A DNA stretch of 64,000 nt, taken from contig JAFAMW010000051.1 of assembly GCA_019232985.1 (NCBI GenBank), positions 1 through 64,000 on the forward strand, in the 5' to 3' direction. This document shows, piece by piece, positions 18,635 to 28,134 of the stretch (its first letter is position 1; every line of letters begins with the position of its first letter). Made by a program: the position numbers and the translations under genes. This DNA is from Roseateles sp. Its GTDB lineage: Bacteria > Pseudomonadota > Gammaproteobacteria > Burkholderiales > Burkholderiaceae. Below the pieces are notes generated by a model, which saw only the letters and a program-made list of their open reading frames with translations, was not told where the DNA came from and made no database searches.

Positions 18635-19984
18635 ATGTTCAAGAAGATTCTCATTGCCAACCGCGGCGAGATCGCCCTTCGGATTCAGCGCGCCTGCCGC
18701 GAACTCGGCGTGCGCTCGGTCGTCGTCTACTCCGAAGCCGACCGCGACGCCAAGTACGTCAAGCTGGCCGACGAGGCCGTCTGCATCGGGCCGGCGCCGT
18801 CCAGCCAGAGCTATCTTTCGATGCCGGCCATCATCGCCACGGCCGAGGTGACCGACGCCGAGGCCATCCACCCGGGCTACGGCTTCCTGTCCGAGAACGC
18901 CGACTTCGCCGAGCGCGTCGAGCGCAGCGGCTTCACCTTCATCGGCCCGACGGCGGAGAACATCCGCATGATGGGCGACAAGGTCTCGGCCAAGCAGGCC
19001 ATGATCCGCGCCGGCGTGCCCTGCGTGCCCGGCTCCGAAGGCGCCCTGCCCGATGATCCGAAGGAGATCGTCCGCATCGCGCGTCAGGTCGGCTACCCGG
19101 TCATCATCAAGGCGGCGGGCGGCGGCGGTGGCCGCGGCATGCGCGTCGTCCACACCGAGGCGGCGCTCGTCAACGCCGTGCAGACCACCAAGGCCGAAGC
19201 GGGTGCCGCCTTCGGCAATCCGCAGGTCTACATGGAGAAGTTCCTGGAGAACCCGCGCCACGTGGAGATCCAGGTGCTGGCCGACGGCCACAAGAACGCC
19301 GTCTGGCTCGGCGAGCGCGACTGCTCCATGCAGCGCCGCCACCAGAAGATCATCGAGGAAGCGCCGGCGCCGGGCATCCCGCGCCGCATCATCGAAAAGG
19401 TCGGCGAGCGCTGCGCGGCGGCCTGCAAGAAGATGGGCTACCGCGGCGCCGGCACCTTCGAGTTCCTCTACGAGAACGGCGAGTTCTACTTCATCGAGAT
19501 GAACACGCGCGTGCAGGTCGAGCATCCGGTGACGGAGCTCGTCACGGGCATCGACATCGTGCAGATGCAGATCCGTGTGGCTGCCGGCGAGAAGCTGCCG
19601 TTCACGCAGCGCCAGATCACGATGCGCGGCCACGCCATCGAGTGCCGCGTCAACGCCGAGGATCCGGTCAAGTTCACGCCCTCGCCGGGCCGCATCACGA
19701 TGTGGCACCCGCCGGGCGGCCCCGGCGTGCGCGTCGACTCGCATGCCTACACGAACTACTTCGTGCCGCCGCACTACGACTCGATGATCGGCAAGATCAT
19801 CGTCCATGGCGACACCCGCGAGCAGGCGCTCGCGCGCATGCGCATCGCGCTGAGCGAGACCGTCGTCGAGGGCATCCAGACCAACATCCCGCTGCACCGC
19901 GAGCTGATGGCCGACGCGAAGTTCATCGAAGGCGGCACGAGCATCCACTATCTCGAAGCCTGGATGCAGGAACACAAGCGATGA
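18635..19984 (+). CDS. accC: Acetyl-CoA carboxylase, biotin carboxylase subunit
   Basis: ATP-dependent carboxylation of AccB-bound biotin. The 449-residue protein has the ATP-grasp fold with [20 protein letters not shown], the glycine-rich [34 protein letters not shown], and [16 protein letters not shown] with catalytic acidic residues. Its TGA overlaps an ATG at 19981 that opens a 111-codon frame through repeat R2, ending at the prmA start. Confidence 0.97.
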   Translation: MFKKILIANRGEIALRIQRACRELGVRSVVVYSEADRDAKYVKLADEAVCIGPAPSSQSYLSMPAIIATAEVTDAEAIHPGYGFLSENADFAERVERSGFTFIGPTAENIRMMGDKVSAKQAMIRAGVPCVPGSEGALPDDPKEIVRIARQVGYPVIIKAAGGGGGRGMRVVHTEAALVNAVQTTKAEAGAAFGNPQVYMEKFLENPRHVEIQVLADGHKNAVWLGERDCSMQRRHQKIIEEAPAPGIPRRIIEKVGERCAAACKKMGYRGAGTFEFLYENGEFYFIEMNTRVQVEHPVTELVTGIDIVQMQIRVAAGEKLPFTQRQITMRGHAIECRVNAEDPVKFTPSPGRITMWHPPGGPGVRVDSHAYTNYFVPPHYDSMIGKIIVHGDTREQALARMRIALSETVVEGIQTNIPLHRELMADAKFIEGGTSIHYLEAWMQEHKR

Positions 19985-19990
19985 ACTGGA

Positions 19991-20286
19991 GCCCCTCGCC
20001 CGGTCTTGCCCCGCTGAACGCGGGCAAGCCCAGTCGGCCGAACGGCAAGCATGCCGTTCGGCGCTCGCCAGCCGCGATAGAGCGCGCAGGCGCTCTATCG
20101 GTGCGGGCTCGCTCCCCCGAGGGGCTGAGTCGCGACCGAGGACAGCACCTGCGTGCTGTCCGACGCGCGACGAAGGACCGATCGCGTCTCGCGCGATCGG
20201 GCTGGTCGAGGCGGCCTGCGGCATCGAGCCGCAAGCCGTCACCGGCGGGCCGGCTTAGGGCGTCCCGGCGCTCGACCCGGAGTACC
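19991..20286 (+). repeat. Structured intergenic repeat, copy R2 (long form), filling the accC-prmA gap
   Basis: The 331-base gap between accC and prmA is almost wholly this repeat. It shares the ends of the family (GCCCCTCGCCCGG start; CGGCGCTCGACCCGGAGTACC-like end module) and contains several perfect hairpins: 20037-20046 with 20053-20062 (10 bp, loop AAGCAT), 20075-20085 with 20090-20100 (11 bp, loop GCAG), and a 9-bp stem GGACAGCAC/GTGCTGTCC around 20141-20162. It matches R3 (37374-37588) through its first half. A 111-codon frame (19981-20316) crosses it but is in a different phase from the frame crossing R3, so coding is unlikely. Confidence 0.85.
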
Positions 20287-20315
20287 GCGGCCGCGACGGC
20301 CAGGCGGGAGGCCTG

Positions 20316-21215
20316 ATGGCTGCGCTGCATGAACTCGTGCTGATCTGCCCCGAGGACGCGGTCGAGACCGTGTCCGACGCGCTGATGGAGGTCGACGCGC
20401 TCGCCGTCTCGGTCGAGGACGCCGACGCCGACACCGCCGCCGAGCGCGCGCTGTTCGGCGAGCCCGGCATGCCTGCGCCCAAGCCGGGCTGGCAGCGCTC
20501 GGCCGTCAAGGCGCTGTTCGAGACCGAGGCCGCGGCGACCGAGGCCGTGACGCTGCTGCTCGCCCAGGACTGGGCCGCCGACGTCCACGTGCAGACGCTC
20601 CAGCCCGTCGAGGAGCAGGACTGGGTGCGCCTCACGCAGTCGCAGTTCGCGCCCGTCGACATCACGCCGAGCTTCTGGATCGTGCCCTCTTGGCACGAGG
20701 CACCGGCCGCCGCGACGACCATCATGCGGCTCGACCCGGGCCTCGCGTTCGGCACCGGCACGCACCCGACGACGCGCATGTGCCTGCGCTGGATCGCGCG
20801 CCACGCCGACGCGGCCAGGCCGTGGGAGCGCGTGCTCGACTACGGCTGCGGCTCGGGCATCCTCGCGATCGGCGCGGCGCTGTTCGGCGCGCGCGGCATC
20901 GACGCGGTCGACATCGACCCGGCCGCCGTCACGTCGACGCTCGCGAACGCCGCGGCGAACGGCGTGACGCTGCGTGCGGGCCTGCCCGAGCTCGCGCAGG
21001 GCGCCTACCCGCTCGTGCTCGCGAACATCCTCGCCTCGCCGCTCAAGCTGCTCGCGCCGCTGCTGTGCGCGCACCTCGCGCCCGGCGCGCCGCTCGTGCT
21101 CGCGGGCATCCTCGAGCGCCAGGCCGAGGCGTTGCAGGCGGCCTACGCGCCCTGGGTCCAACTCGAGGTCGGCGACCGCGAAGACGGCTGGATTCTGATG
21201 ACCGCCACGCGTTGA
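20316..21215 (+). CDS. prmA: Ribosomal protein L11 methyltransferase PrmA
   Basis: SAM-dependent enzyme that methylates ribosomal protein L11. The 299-residue protein has the N-terminal L11-recognition domain (MAALHELVLICPEDAVETVS) and a class I methyltransferase domain with GLAFGTGTHPTT, the SAM loop LDYGCGSGILAIGAA, and ANILASPLKLL, the NPPY-like catalytic segment. The ATG at 20316 overlaps a TGA closing the frame through repeat R2. Confidence 0.95.
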   Translation: MAALHELVLICPEDAVETVSDALMEVDALAVSVEDADADTAAERALFGEPGMPAPKPGWQRSAVKALFETEAAATEAVTLLLAQDWAADVHVQTLQPVEEQDWVRLTQSQFAPVDITPSFWIVPSWHEAPAAATTIMRLDPGLAFGTGTHPTTRMCLRWIARHADAARPWERVLDYGCGSGILAIGAALFGARGIDAVDIDPAAVTSTLANAAANGVTLRAGLPELAQGAYPLVLANILASPLKLLAPLLCAHLAPGAPLVLAGILERQAEALQAAYAPWVQLEVGDREDGWILMTATR

Positions 21216-21243
21216 GCCGCGCGCGCGTGGCATCATCGCGGCC

Positions 21244-22536
21244 ATGAGCCTCGCGACCCGCTGTACCGCTTGCGGCACGATCTTCCGGGTCGTGCAGGAC
21301 CAGCTGCGCGTGTCCGAAGGCTGGGTGCGCTGCGGCCGCTGCGCCGAGGTCTTCGACGCGCGCCAGCAGCTGTTCGACATGGAGCGCGAGGCGCCGCCGG
21401 CCTGGACCGGCTCGCAGCGCATGCCGCTCGCGCCCGAGCCGGCGCCCGCGCCGAGCCATGCGCCCGAGCCGGTGGCCGCACCCGCCGCGCATTTCGAGCC
21501 CGCGCCGGACTACGCCGCCGCGCCGCCACCCGCGCCGAGCCACGCCGAGCCGCCGGCGTCGGCCTACGCGCCCACGCCGCCGGCCGCTGCGGTGCCGGCA
21601 CCCGCGGCGGAGCTCGCGGCGGAGCTCGCGGCCGCGCGCGACAGCGTGCCCGACGATGCGGGCGCGAGCCCTGCACCGCATTACGACGCCGCACCAGGCC
21701 ACGCGTCGTCGCGCATCGAGCCGAGCTTCGACGCGGCGCCGCCGGCGCGCGCCGAGCCGGTATGGGACGAGCCCGCTTCGGCCAAGGCCGGCGAGCCGCC
21801 CGCCACGCCCGGCAGCTTCGCGACGGCGTTCGAGGCGAGCCTGCACGCCGAGCCGCGCGCGTCGCGCCTCGCGGCGGCCGATGCCGAGGCCGATGCCGGC
21901 CCCGCGTCGATGCTCGCGGCGGACGCGGCCGACGCGGCGCCGCCGCAGCCCGCGAACCCGGCCAGGAAAAAACCCAGGGCCAGGCCCGACGCGGGCGCCG
22001 AGGGCTACGTGCCCTCGTTCATGCGCCATGCGCAGGAACGCGAGCGCCTGCGCCGGCCGAGCGTGCGCGTCGGCCTCGGCGTCGCGACCGGCCTGCTCGG
22101 CGCGCTGCTCGTCGTGCAGGCGGCGCACCACTGGCGCGACGCGATCGCGGCGGCCTACCCGCCCGCGCGTGGCGCGCTCGAGGCGCTGTGCCGCGTCGGC
22201 GCCTGCCGCGTCGAGCCCTGGCGCCGCATCGACGTGCTCAGCGTCGAGAACACCGCGCTCGCCCAGGCCGGCGGCGCCGCCAATCAATACCAGCTCAGCG
22301 TCGCGCTGCGCAACAAGGCCGGCTACGACGTCGCCCTGCCCTGGATCGACCTGAGCCTGACCGACGCGAACGGCGCGCTCGTCGCGCGCCGCGCGCTCGC
22401 GCCAGCCGACTTCCGCGTCGGCCTCGACGGCAAGCCCGCGAGCCTCGCGGCCGGTAGCGAGCAGTCGCTGCAGGTCGTGCTGAACACCGGCAACCAGAAG
22501 GTCAGCGGCTACACGGTCGAGATCTTCAACCCGTAG
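21244..22536 (+). CDS. Zinc-ribbon and DUF3426 domain protein
   Basis: A 430-residue protein commonly next to prmA in betaproteobacteria. It begins with a zinc ribbon of two CxxC knuckles (TRCTACGTIF ... VRCGRCAEVFD, residues 6-36). A long Ala/Pro/Glu low-complexity region (about 55-255) follows, then one membrane helix (about 274-295, GLGVATGLLGALLVVQA), and a C-terminal beta-rich DUF3426 domain ending VSGYTVEIFNP. Topology suggests a cytoplasmic zinc ribbon and a periplasmic C-terminus. Function is unknown. Confidence 0.85.
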   Translation: MSLATRCTACGTIFRVVQDQLRVSEGWVRCGRCAEVFDARQQLFDMEREAPPAWTGSQRMPLAPEPAPAPSHAPEPVAAPAAHFEPAPDYAAAPPPAPSHAEPPASAYAPTPPAAAVPAPAAELAAELAAARDSVPDDAGASPAPHYDAAPGHASSRIEPSFDAAPPARAEPVWDEPASAKAGEPPATPGSFATAFEASLHAEPRASRLAAADAEADAGPASMLAADAADAAPPQPANPARKKPRARPDAGAEGYVPSFMRHAQERERLRRPSVRVGLGVATGLLGALLVVQAAHHWRDAIAAAYPPARGALEALCRVGACRVEPWRRIDVLSVENTALAQAGGAANQYQLSVALRNKAGYDVALPWIDLSLTDANGALVARRALAPADFRVGLDGKPASLAAGSEQSLQVVLNTGNQKVSGYTVEIFNP

Positions 22537-22556
22537 ACCGCTCGCCCCGCGGGCAG

Positions 22557-22582
22557 AAAAAAAACCCGGCCGGAGCCGGGTT
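22557..22582 (-). terminator. Intrinsic terminator for the H1-like gene
   Basis: Read on the minus strand, AACCCGGC (22582-22575) pairs with GCCGGGTT (22570-22563) over a four-base loop, followed by eight consecutive T. It lies 31 bases past the stop of the H1-like gene, and no similar element is visible on the plus strand for the convergent DUF3426 gene. Confidence 0.85.
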
Positions 22583-22613
22583 GGGTTGCAGTCGGGCGCG
22601 AGGCCCGCTGCCA

Positions 22614-23210
22614 TCAGGGCTTGTTGCCGGTCGGGAAGGGCCACGCGGCTTGCGGGCTCAGCGCCGTCTTCGCTGCCGGAGCGGCAGCCGCCGGGGCTGC
22701 GGCGGGCGCAGCGGCAGGCTTGGCGGCCTTCGGAGCAGCCTTCTTCGCAGGCGGCTTGGGTTCGGCAGCCTTCGGGGCAGCCTTCTTCGCGGCCGGCTTC
22801 GCAGCAGGCTTGGCGGCAGGCTTCGCGGCGGCCTTCTTCGGCGCAGCAGCCTTCTTGGGGGCTGCGGCCTTCTTCGGCGCGGCAGCCTTCTTGGGGGCGG
22901 CAGCCTTCTTCGCCGGCGCGGCCTTCTTCGGGGCAGCAGCCTTCTTCGCCGGCGCGGCCTTCTTCGCAGCGGCCTTCTTCGGGGCGGCGGCCTTCTTGGG
23001 GGCAGCAGCCTTCTTCGCCGGTGCAGCCTTCTTCGCCGCAGCCTTCTTCGCCGGAGCGGCCTTCTTCACCGCAGCCTTCTTGGCCGGGGCGGCCTTCTTC
23101 GGGGCCGCGGCCTTCTTCGCCGGGGCGGCCTTCTTCGCCGCCGCCTTCTTCGCCGGGGCGGCCTTCTTCACAGCGGCCTTCTTGGCCGGAGCCTTCTTCG
23201 CAGTTGCCAT
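22614..23210 (-). CDS. Histone H1-like Lys/Ala/Pro-rich DNA-binding protein
   Basis: A 198-residue, very basic low-complexity protein built from irregular repeats such as APAKKAAAKKA and APKKAAAPKKA, resembling the H1-like/AlgP-type nucleoid proteins of betaproteobacteria. The C-terminus ends in a conserved non-repetitive AAWPFPTGNKP. It probably binds DNA non-specifically through its Lys-rich tail. AAGGAG lies before the ATG, a large hairpin (23277-23313) lies upstream and a strong terminator downstream. The repetitive codons keep all six frames open, so opposing ORFs here are artefacts. Confidence 0.9.
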   Translation of the reverse strand: MATAKKAPAKKAAVKKAAPAKKAAAKKAAPAKKAAAPKKAAPAKKAAVKKAAPAKKAAAKKAAPAKKAAAPKKAAAPKKAAAKKAAPAKKAAAPKKAAPAKKAAAPKKAAAPKKAAAPKKAAAPKKAAAKPAAKPAAKPAAKKAAPKAAEPKPPAKKAAPKAAKPAAAPAAAPAAAAPAAKTALSPQAAWPFPTGNKP

Positions 23211-23276
23211 TTCAGTTCTCCTTGATCAAGGTAGGAAACACCGCCCGCCGCCAGTCGAACCAACGGCGGTGCGGTC

Positions 23277-23313
23277 ATTCATCGCAGCCGCGGTACGCCG
23301 CTTCGCGATGAAT
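23277..23313. other. Long nested palindrome upstream of the H1-like gene
   Basis: ATTCATCGC (23277-23285) pairs with GCGATGAAT (23305-23313), and the 19-base interior contains a second stem, GCGG/CCGC around TACG. It sits about 65 bases upstream of the H1-like start and 120 bases downstream of nrdB in minus-strand terms. It lacks a T-run on either strand, so an operator or RNA element is more likely than a terminator. Confidence 0.5.
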
Positions 23314-23434
23314 TCTTGAGCCGCTGCGCATGCCGCCCAGGCTTCTATGGCCCGGGTCCGGCGCAGCCGCCAATCTCTTTGTTCTCAAAACCTGCTCACA
23401 TGGAACCGAGTGGCCAGCGCCGCCCGGCTCCGCG

Positions 23435-24661
23435 TCAATCCCAGCTCAGCGCACCTCCGGACTGGTACTCGATGACGCGCGTCTCGAAGAAGTTGCGCTC
23501 CTTCTTCAAGTCGATCATTTCGCTCATCCACGGGAACGGGTTCTCTTCGTTCGGGAAGAGTTCCTCGAGGCCGATCTGCACCGCGCGACGGTTCGCGATG
23601 AAGCGCAGATAGCCCTTGAACATCGACGCGTTGAGGCCCAGCACGCCGCGCGGCATGGTGTCCTCGGCGTAGCGGTACTCGAGCTCGACGGCCTTCAGGA
23701 ACAGCGCCTTGATCTCGGCGCGGAACTCCGGCGTCCACAGGTGCGGGTTCTCGAGCTTGATCTGGTTGATCAGGTCGATGCCGAAGTTGCAGTGCATCGA
23801 CTCGTCGCGCAGGATGTACTGGTACTGCTCGGCCGCGCCGGTCATCTTGTTCTGCCGGCCCATCGCGAGGATCTGCGTGAAGCCGACGTAGAAGAACAGG
23901 CCTTCCATCAGGCAGGCGAACACGATCAGGCTCTTGAGCAGGGTCTGGTCGGCGGCCGGCGTGCCGGTGTGGAAGTCTTTGTCCATGATCGCGCCGATGA
24001 AGGGGATCAGGAACTCGTCCTTGTCGCGGATCGACTTGACCTCGTTGTAGGCATTGAAGATCTCCGACTCGTCCAGGCCCAGCGACTCGACGATGTACTG
24101 GTAGGCGTGGGTGTGGATCGCCTCTTCGAAGGCCTGGCGCAGCAGGAACTGGCGGCACTCGGGCGCCGTGATGTGGCGGTAGGTGCCCAGCACGATGTTG
24201 TTCGCGGCGAGCGAGTCGGCCGTGACGAAGAAGCCGAGGTTGCGCTTGATGATGCGGCGCTCGTCCTCCGAAAGCCCGTTCGGGTCCTTCCAGAGCGCGA
24301 TGTCGCGGCTCATGTTCACTTCCTGCGGCATCCAGTGGTTCGCGCAGGTGGCGAGGTACTTCTCCCAGGCCCACTTGTACTTGAACGGGACGAGCTGGTT
24401 GACGTCGGTCGCGCCGTTGATGATGCGCTTGTCGGCGGCCTTCACGCGGCGCTCGGTCGCGTCGACCTTGGCCGCGGCGATCGCGGGCGCGCCGACGGAT
24501 GCGGCGTTGCCGGCCGGCATGTAGTCGTTGAAGCTCGGGGGCTGGCTGGCGGCGGGCTTGCCGCCCGACGCCGCGGCGATCTGCGGCGTGAGCACTGCGT
24601 TGGCGCCGGAGGCGCCGGGACCGCGAGGGGCAGTGTTCAGGTCTTCTTCCCAATCCAGCAT
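23435..24661 (-). CDS. nrdB: Class Ia ribonucleoside-diphosphate reductase, beta subunit
   Basis: Radical-generating subunit of aerobic ribonucleotide reductase. In its 408 residues, the di-iron ligands and radical Tyr are visible: Asp in [10 protein letters not shown], Glu and His in [13 protein letters not shown] with the Tyr four residues after the His, Glu in [12 protein letters not shown], and Glu/His in [10 protein letters not shown]. An ~85-residue Ala/Pro-rich N-terminal extension precedes the fold. AGGAAG lies upstream of the ATG. It has its own promoter, 284 bases downstream of nrdA. Confidence 0.95.
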   Translation of the reverse strand: MLDWEEDLNTAPRGPGASGANAVLTPQIAAASGGKPAASQPPSFNDYMPAGNAASVGAPAIAAAKVDATERRVKAADKRIINGATDVNQLVPFKYKWAWEKYLATCANHWMPQEVNMSRDIALWKDPNGLSEDERRIIKRNLGFFVTADSLAANNIVLGTYRHITAPECRQFLLRQAFEEAIHTHAYQYIVESLGLDESEIFNAYNEVKSIRDKDEFLIPFIGAIMDKDFHTGTPAADQTLLKSLIVFACLMEGLFFYVGFTQILAMGRQNKMTGAAEQYQYILRDESMHCNFGIDLINQIKLENPHLWTPEFRAEIKALFLKAVELEYRYAEDTMPRGVLGLNASMFKGYLRFIANRRAVQIGLEELFPNEENPFPWMSEMIDLKKERNFFETRVIEYQSGGALSWD

Positions 24662-24682
24662 GTTGGACTTCCTATGCGTCGA

Positions 24683-24711
24683 ATTATCAGAGTGTTGTGT
24701 TCAAACACCAA
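24683..24711 (-). promoter_or_regulatory. Promoter candidate for nrdB
   Basis: On the minus strand TTGGTG (24711-24706) and GATAAT (24688-24683) are separated by exactly 17 bases, giving a transcript start near 24676 and a ~15-base leader to the nrdB ATG. The 284-base nrdA-nrdB gap also contains an ATCGGCC/GGCCGAT hairpin (about 24801-24819) followed by a short T-rich stretch on the minus strand, possibly an attenuator. Confidence 0.55.
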
Positions 24712-24945
24712 GGACTTCTTGACAGATGCGTGAGTTGCTTCTCGCTTCGTCGCGCGTCCTCGGGTCCTGCGTGCGCGTCTTCGCGCGCTCCGCAAAAATC
24801 ATCGATCGGCCGGAAAGGCCGATGAACACGGGGCTTTCGGCCGATGGCCGGTTTTGCCGCGTGTTCATCGTGGCCGCGCGCGCGCGCCGCGCCGCAGTTG
24901 CAGCTTCGACACACATCGCGCGCGTGGCCATCGCGATCGCCGCGC

Positions 24946-27843
24946 TTACTGGCAGGCCTCGCACTCTTCGAAGCCCGGGTCGCCGGGGCGCATCATGCAC
25001 ACCGCGCCTTCGGCTTCGGGCATCGCGACCGGTGCGGCCGCGACCGGCGCGGCGCTGTACTCGCCCGCGCCGCTCGACACCGCGTTGAGCTGGCCCGACT
25101 TCGTGACCGTGCTCTTCTCGGCGTGCGTCGCGCCGACCGTGCGCAGGTAGTAGGTCGTCTTCAGGCCGCGCAGCCACGCGAGCTTGTAGGTCTCGTCGAG
25201 CTTCTTGCCCGACGCGCCGGCCATGTAGAGGTTCAGGCTCTGCGCCTGGTCGATCCACTTCTGGCGGCGCGCGCCGGCCTCGATCAGCCAATGCGTGTCG
25301 ACCTCGAACGCGGTGGCGTACAGGGCCTTGAGCTCCTCGGGCACGCGGTCGATGCGGCGCAGCGATCCGTCGAAGTGCTTGAGGTCCATGACCATCACGT
25401 CGTCCCACAGGCCGAGCTTCTTGAGGTCGCGCACCAGCCATTCGTTGATGACGGTGAACTCGCCCGAGAGGTTGGACTTGACCGACAGGTTGCCGAAGCA
25501 GGGTTCGATCGACGCGTCGACGCCGATGATGTTGGAGATCGTCGCGGTCGGCGCGATCGCCACGCAGTTGCTGTTGCGCATGCCGTGCGTCGCGATCTTC
25601 GCGCGCAGGCCGTCCCAGTCGAGCGTGCTCGAGCGGTCGACCTCGACATGGCCGCCGCGTTCCCGGGCGAGCAGGTCGAGCGAGTCCATCGGCAGGATGC
25701 CGCGGTCCCACAGCGAGCCGCGGTAGCTGCTGTAGCGGCCGCGCTCCTGGGCCAGCTCGGTCGAGGCCTGGTAGGCGTAGTAGCAGATCGCCTCCATCGA
25801 GCGGTCGGCGAACTCGACGGCGGCGGCCGACGCGTAGGGCGTGCGCAGCGCGTAGAGCGCGTCCTGGAAGCCCATCAGGCCGAGGCCGACCGGGCGGTGG
25901 CGCAGGTTCGAGTCGCGCGCCTTCTTGACGGCGTAGTAGTTGATGTCGATCACGTTGTCGAGCATGCGCATCGCCGTCGAGACGGTCCGGCGCAGCTTGT
26001 CGTGGTCGATCGCGCCGTCCTTCAAGTGCTGGACCAGGTTGACCGAGCCGAGGTTGCACACGGCGATCTCGGTGTCGTTGGTGTTCAGCGTGATCTCGGT
26101 GCACAGGTTCGACGAGTGCACGACGCCGACATGCTGCTGCGGCGAGCGCACGTTGCACGCGTCCTTGAACGTGATCCAGGGGTGGCCGGTCTCGAACAGC
26201 ATGGTCAGCATCTTGCGCCACAGGTCGCGCGCCGGCATGCGCTTGAACGGCTTGATCTCGCCGCGGTCGGCGCTCGCCTCGTAGGCGACGTAGGCGGCCT
26301 CGAACTTCGCGCCGAACAGGTCGTGCAGGTCGGGGCAGCTCGACGGGCTGAACAGGGTCCAGTCGCCGCCCTCGTGGACGCGCTTCATGAACAGGTCGGG
26401 CACCCAGTTGGCCGTGTTCATGTCGTGGGTGCGGCGGCGGTCGTCGCCGGTGTTCTTGCGCAGCTCGAGGAACTCCTCGATGTCGAGGTGCCAGGTCTCG
26501 AGGTAGGCGCACACGGCGCCCTTGCGCTTGCCGCCCTGGTTCACGGCGACGGCCGTGTCGTTGACGACCTTGAGGAAGGGCACGACGCCCTGGCTCTTGC
26601 CGTTCGTGCCCTTGATGTGCGAGCCGAGCGCGCGAACCGGGGTCCAGTCGTTGCCCAGGCCGCCGGCGAACTTGCTCAGCAGCGCGTTCTCCTTGAGCGC
26701 CTCGTAGATGCCCTCGAGGTCGTCGGAGACCGTCGTCAGGTAGCAGCTCGACAGCTGCGAGCGGCGCGTGCCCGAGTTGAACAGCGTCGGCGTGCTCGAC
26801 ATGAAGTCGAACGTCGACAGCACCTCGTAGAACTCGATCGCGCGCGTTTCGCGGTCGATCTCGTTCAGCGCGAGGCCCATCGCGACGCGCATGAAGAAGG
26901 CCTGCGGCATCTCGATGCGGGTGTCGCGCACGTGCAGGAAGTAGCGGTCGAACAGGGTCTGCAGACCGAGGTAGTCGAACTGCAGGTCGCGCTCGGGCTT
27001 GAGCGCGGCGCCGAGGCGCGCGAGGTCGAACTGGGCGAGCTTCTCGTCGAGCAGCTCGGCCTGGATGCCCTTCTTGATGAACTGGGGGAAGTACTCGGGG
27101 TAGCGCGCGGTCATCTGCGCCTGAGTGACTTCCTCGCCGAGGATCTCGCGGCGGATCGTGTGCAGCAGCAGGCGCGAGGTCGCGTGGGTGTAGCCCGGGT
27201 CCTTCTCGATCAGGGTGCGGGCGGCGAGGATCGCGGCCTTGTAGACCTCGTCGATCGGCACGCCGTCGTACAGGTTGCGCTGGGTCTCGGCGAGGATCGG
27301 CGCAGCCTTGACGTCGGCGCCGAGGCCTTCGCAGCTCGACTCGATCAGCGCCTGCAGCGCGGCGACGTCGAGCGGCACGCGCTGGCCCTTGTCCACGACC
27401 ATCAGCGCCGGCAGCGCCGCGGCGGTCTCGCCCTTGGCGGCGCGCTCCTGGGCGCGGCGCTCGCGATACAGCACGTAGGCACGCGCGACCTCATGGTGGC
27501 CGCCGCGCATCAGGCCGAGCTCGACCTGGTCCTGGATGTCTTCGATATGGAAGGTGCCGCCGGCCGGGCGCGAGCGCAGCAGCGCGCGCACGACGTTCTC
27601 GGTCAGGCCGTCGACGGTCTCGCGCACGCTCGCCGAGGCCGCGCCGCTCGTGCCGTGCACCGCCAGGAAGGCCTTCATCAGGGCCACGGCGATCTTGCTC
27701 GGCTCGAAGGCCACCACCGCGCCATTGCGGCGAATGATCTGGTAGGCGTAATAGGCCGACTTCGGCGCCGGCGCGTCTGCCGTGCCGACGTTGGGCGCGC
27801 TCTCGGATCCGGCCAGACCGGCTTGGGCGACTTGGGTTTGCAT
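24946..27843 (-). CDS. nrdA: Class Ia ribonucleoside-diphosphate reductase, alpha subunit
   Basis: Catalytic subunit reducing ribonucleoside diphosphates. The 965-residue length matches the Pseudomonas-like form with two N-terminal ATP-cone regions (about 30-120 and 145-235). Active-site features: Cys in SQLSSCYLTTV, the SSNLCTEI motif (Asn, Cys, Glu), Cys in IAVCNLGSVNL, and a C-terminal shuttle pair FEECEACQ. GAGGAAACAG supports the ATG at 27843 over one five codons upstream. It is transcribed from a promoter about 290 bases upstream. Confidence 0.96.
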   Translation of the reverse strand: MQTQVAQAGLAGSESAPNVGTADAPAPKSAYYAYQIIRRNGAVVAFEPSKIAVALMKAFLAVHGTSGAASASVRETVDGLTENVVRALLRSRPAGGTFHIEDIQDQVELGLMRGGHHEVARAYVLYRERRAQERAAKGETAAALPALMVVDKGQRVPLDVAALQALIESSCEGLGADVKAAPILAETQRNLYDGVPIDEVYKAAILAARTLIEKDPGYTHATSRLLLHTIRREILGEEVTQAQMTARYPEYFPQFIKKGIQAELLDEKLAQFDLARLGAALKPERDLQFDYLGLQTLFDRYFLHVRDTRIEMPQAFFMRVAMGLALNEIDRETRAIEFYEVLSTFDFMSSTPTLFNSGTRRSQLSSCYLTTVSDDLEGIYEALKENALLSKFAGGLGNDWTPVRALGSHIKGTNGKSQGVVPFLKVVNDTAVAVNQGGKRKGAVCAYLETWHLDIEEFLELRKNTGDDRRRTHDMNTANWVPDLFMKRVHEGGDWTLFSPSSCPDLHDLFGAKFEAAYVAYEASADRGEIKPFKRMPARDLWRKMLTMLFETGHPWITFKDACNVRSPQQHVGVVHSSNLCTEITLNTNDTEIAVCNLGSVNLVQHLKDGAIDHDKLRRTVSTAMRMLDNVIDINYYAVKKARDSNLRHRPVGLGLMGFQDALYALRTPYASAAAVEFADRSMEAICYYAYQASTELAQERGRYSSYRGSLWDRGILPMDSLDLLARERGGHVEVDRSSTLDWDGLRAKIATHGMRNSNCVAIAPTATISNIIGVDASIEPCFGNLSVKSNLSGEFTVINEWLVRDLKKLGLWDDVMVMDLKHFDGSLRRIDRVPEELKALYATAFEVDTHWLIEAGARRQKWIDQAQSLNLYMAGASGKKLDETYKLAWLRGLKTTYYLRTVGATHAEKSTVTKSGQLNAVSSGAGEYSAAPVAAAPVAMPEAEGAVCMMRPGDPGFEECEACQ

Positions 27844-28134
27844 CTGTTTCCTCTGCACGATGTTTCAACGGGGAATGCGCAGCTCTCGACGCGAACGCTT
27901 GACGCGCCTGAGTTGCGGTATTCCGTGGGTTTCGTCTTCAGCCGGCTGGCAGCACCGAGTTGCTGCCGCGGCGGGCCTTTGAATGGCGCCCTCGACCCAT
28001 GCCGGGCCCAGGGACTGGGCACTGATCCGTACGCCTGCCTTGCTCTCAATTCGATGCGAGCCAGAGGCGCGCCGAGGCTTGGCAGCAATGGCGCTACAGG
28101 TGTCAGTGCCGAGTCCGCAGGATAGCATGGAGAG

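Noticed and set aside
22581..23319. Several long plus-strand frames rich in Ala/Phe or Pro/Ser opposite the H1-like gene
   Set aside because: They are produced by the repetitive Lys/Ala codons of the H1-like gene, which leave all frames open.
23435..24661. Possible class Ic (Mn/Fe) nrdB without the radical Tyr
   Set aside because: The Tyr is present four residues after the His in [12 protein letters not shown], aligning with the radical Tyr of class Ia proteins.
24844..28125. A 1093-codon frame on the plus strand opposite nrdA
   Set aside because: Low-complexity antisense composition, no ribosome site, and nrdA has all catalytic residues on the other strand.
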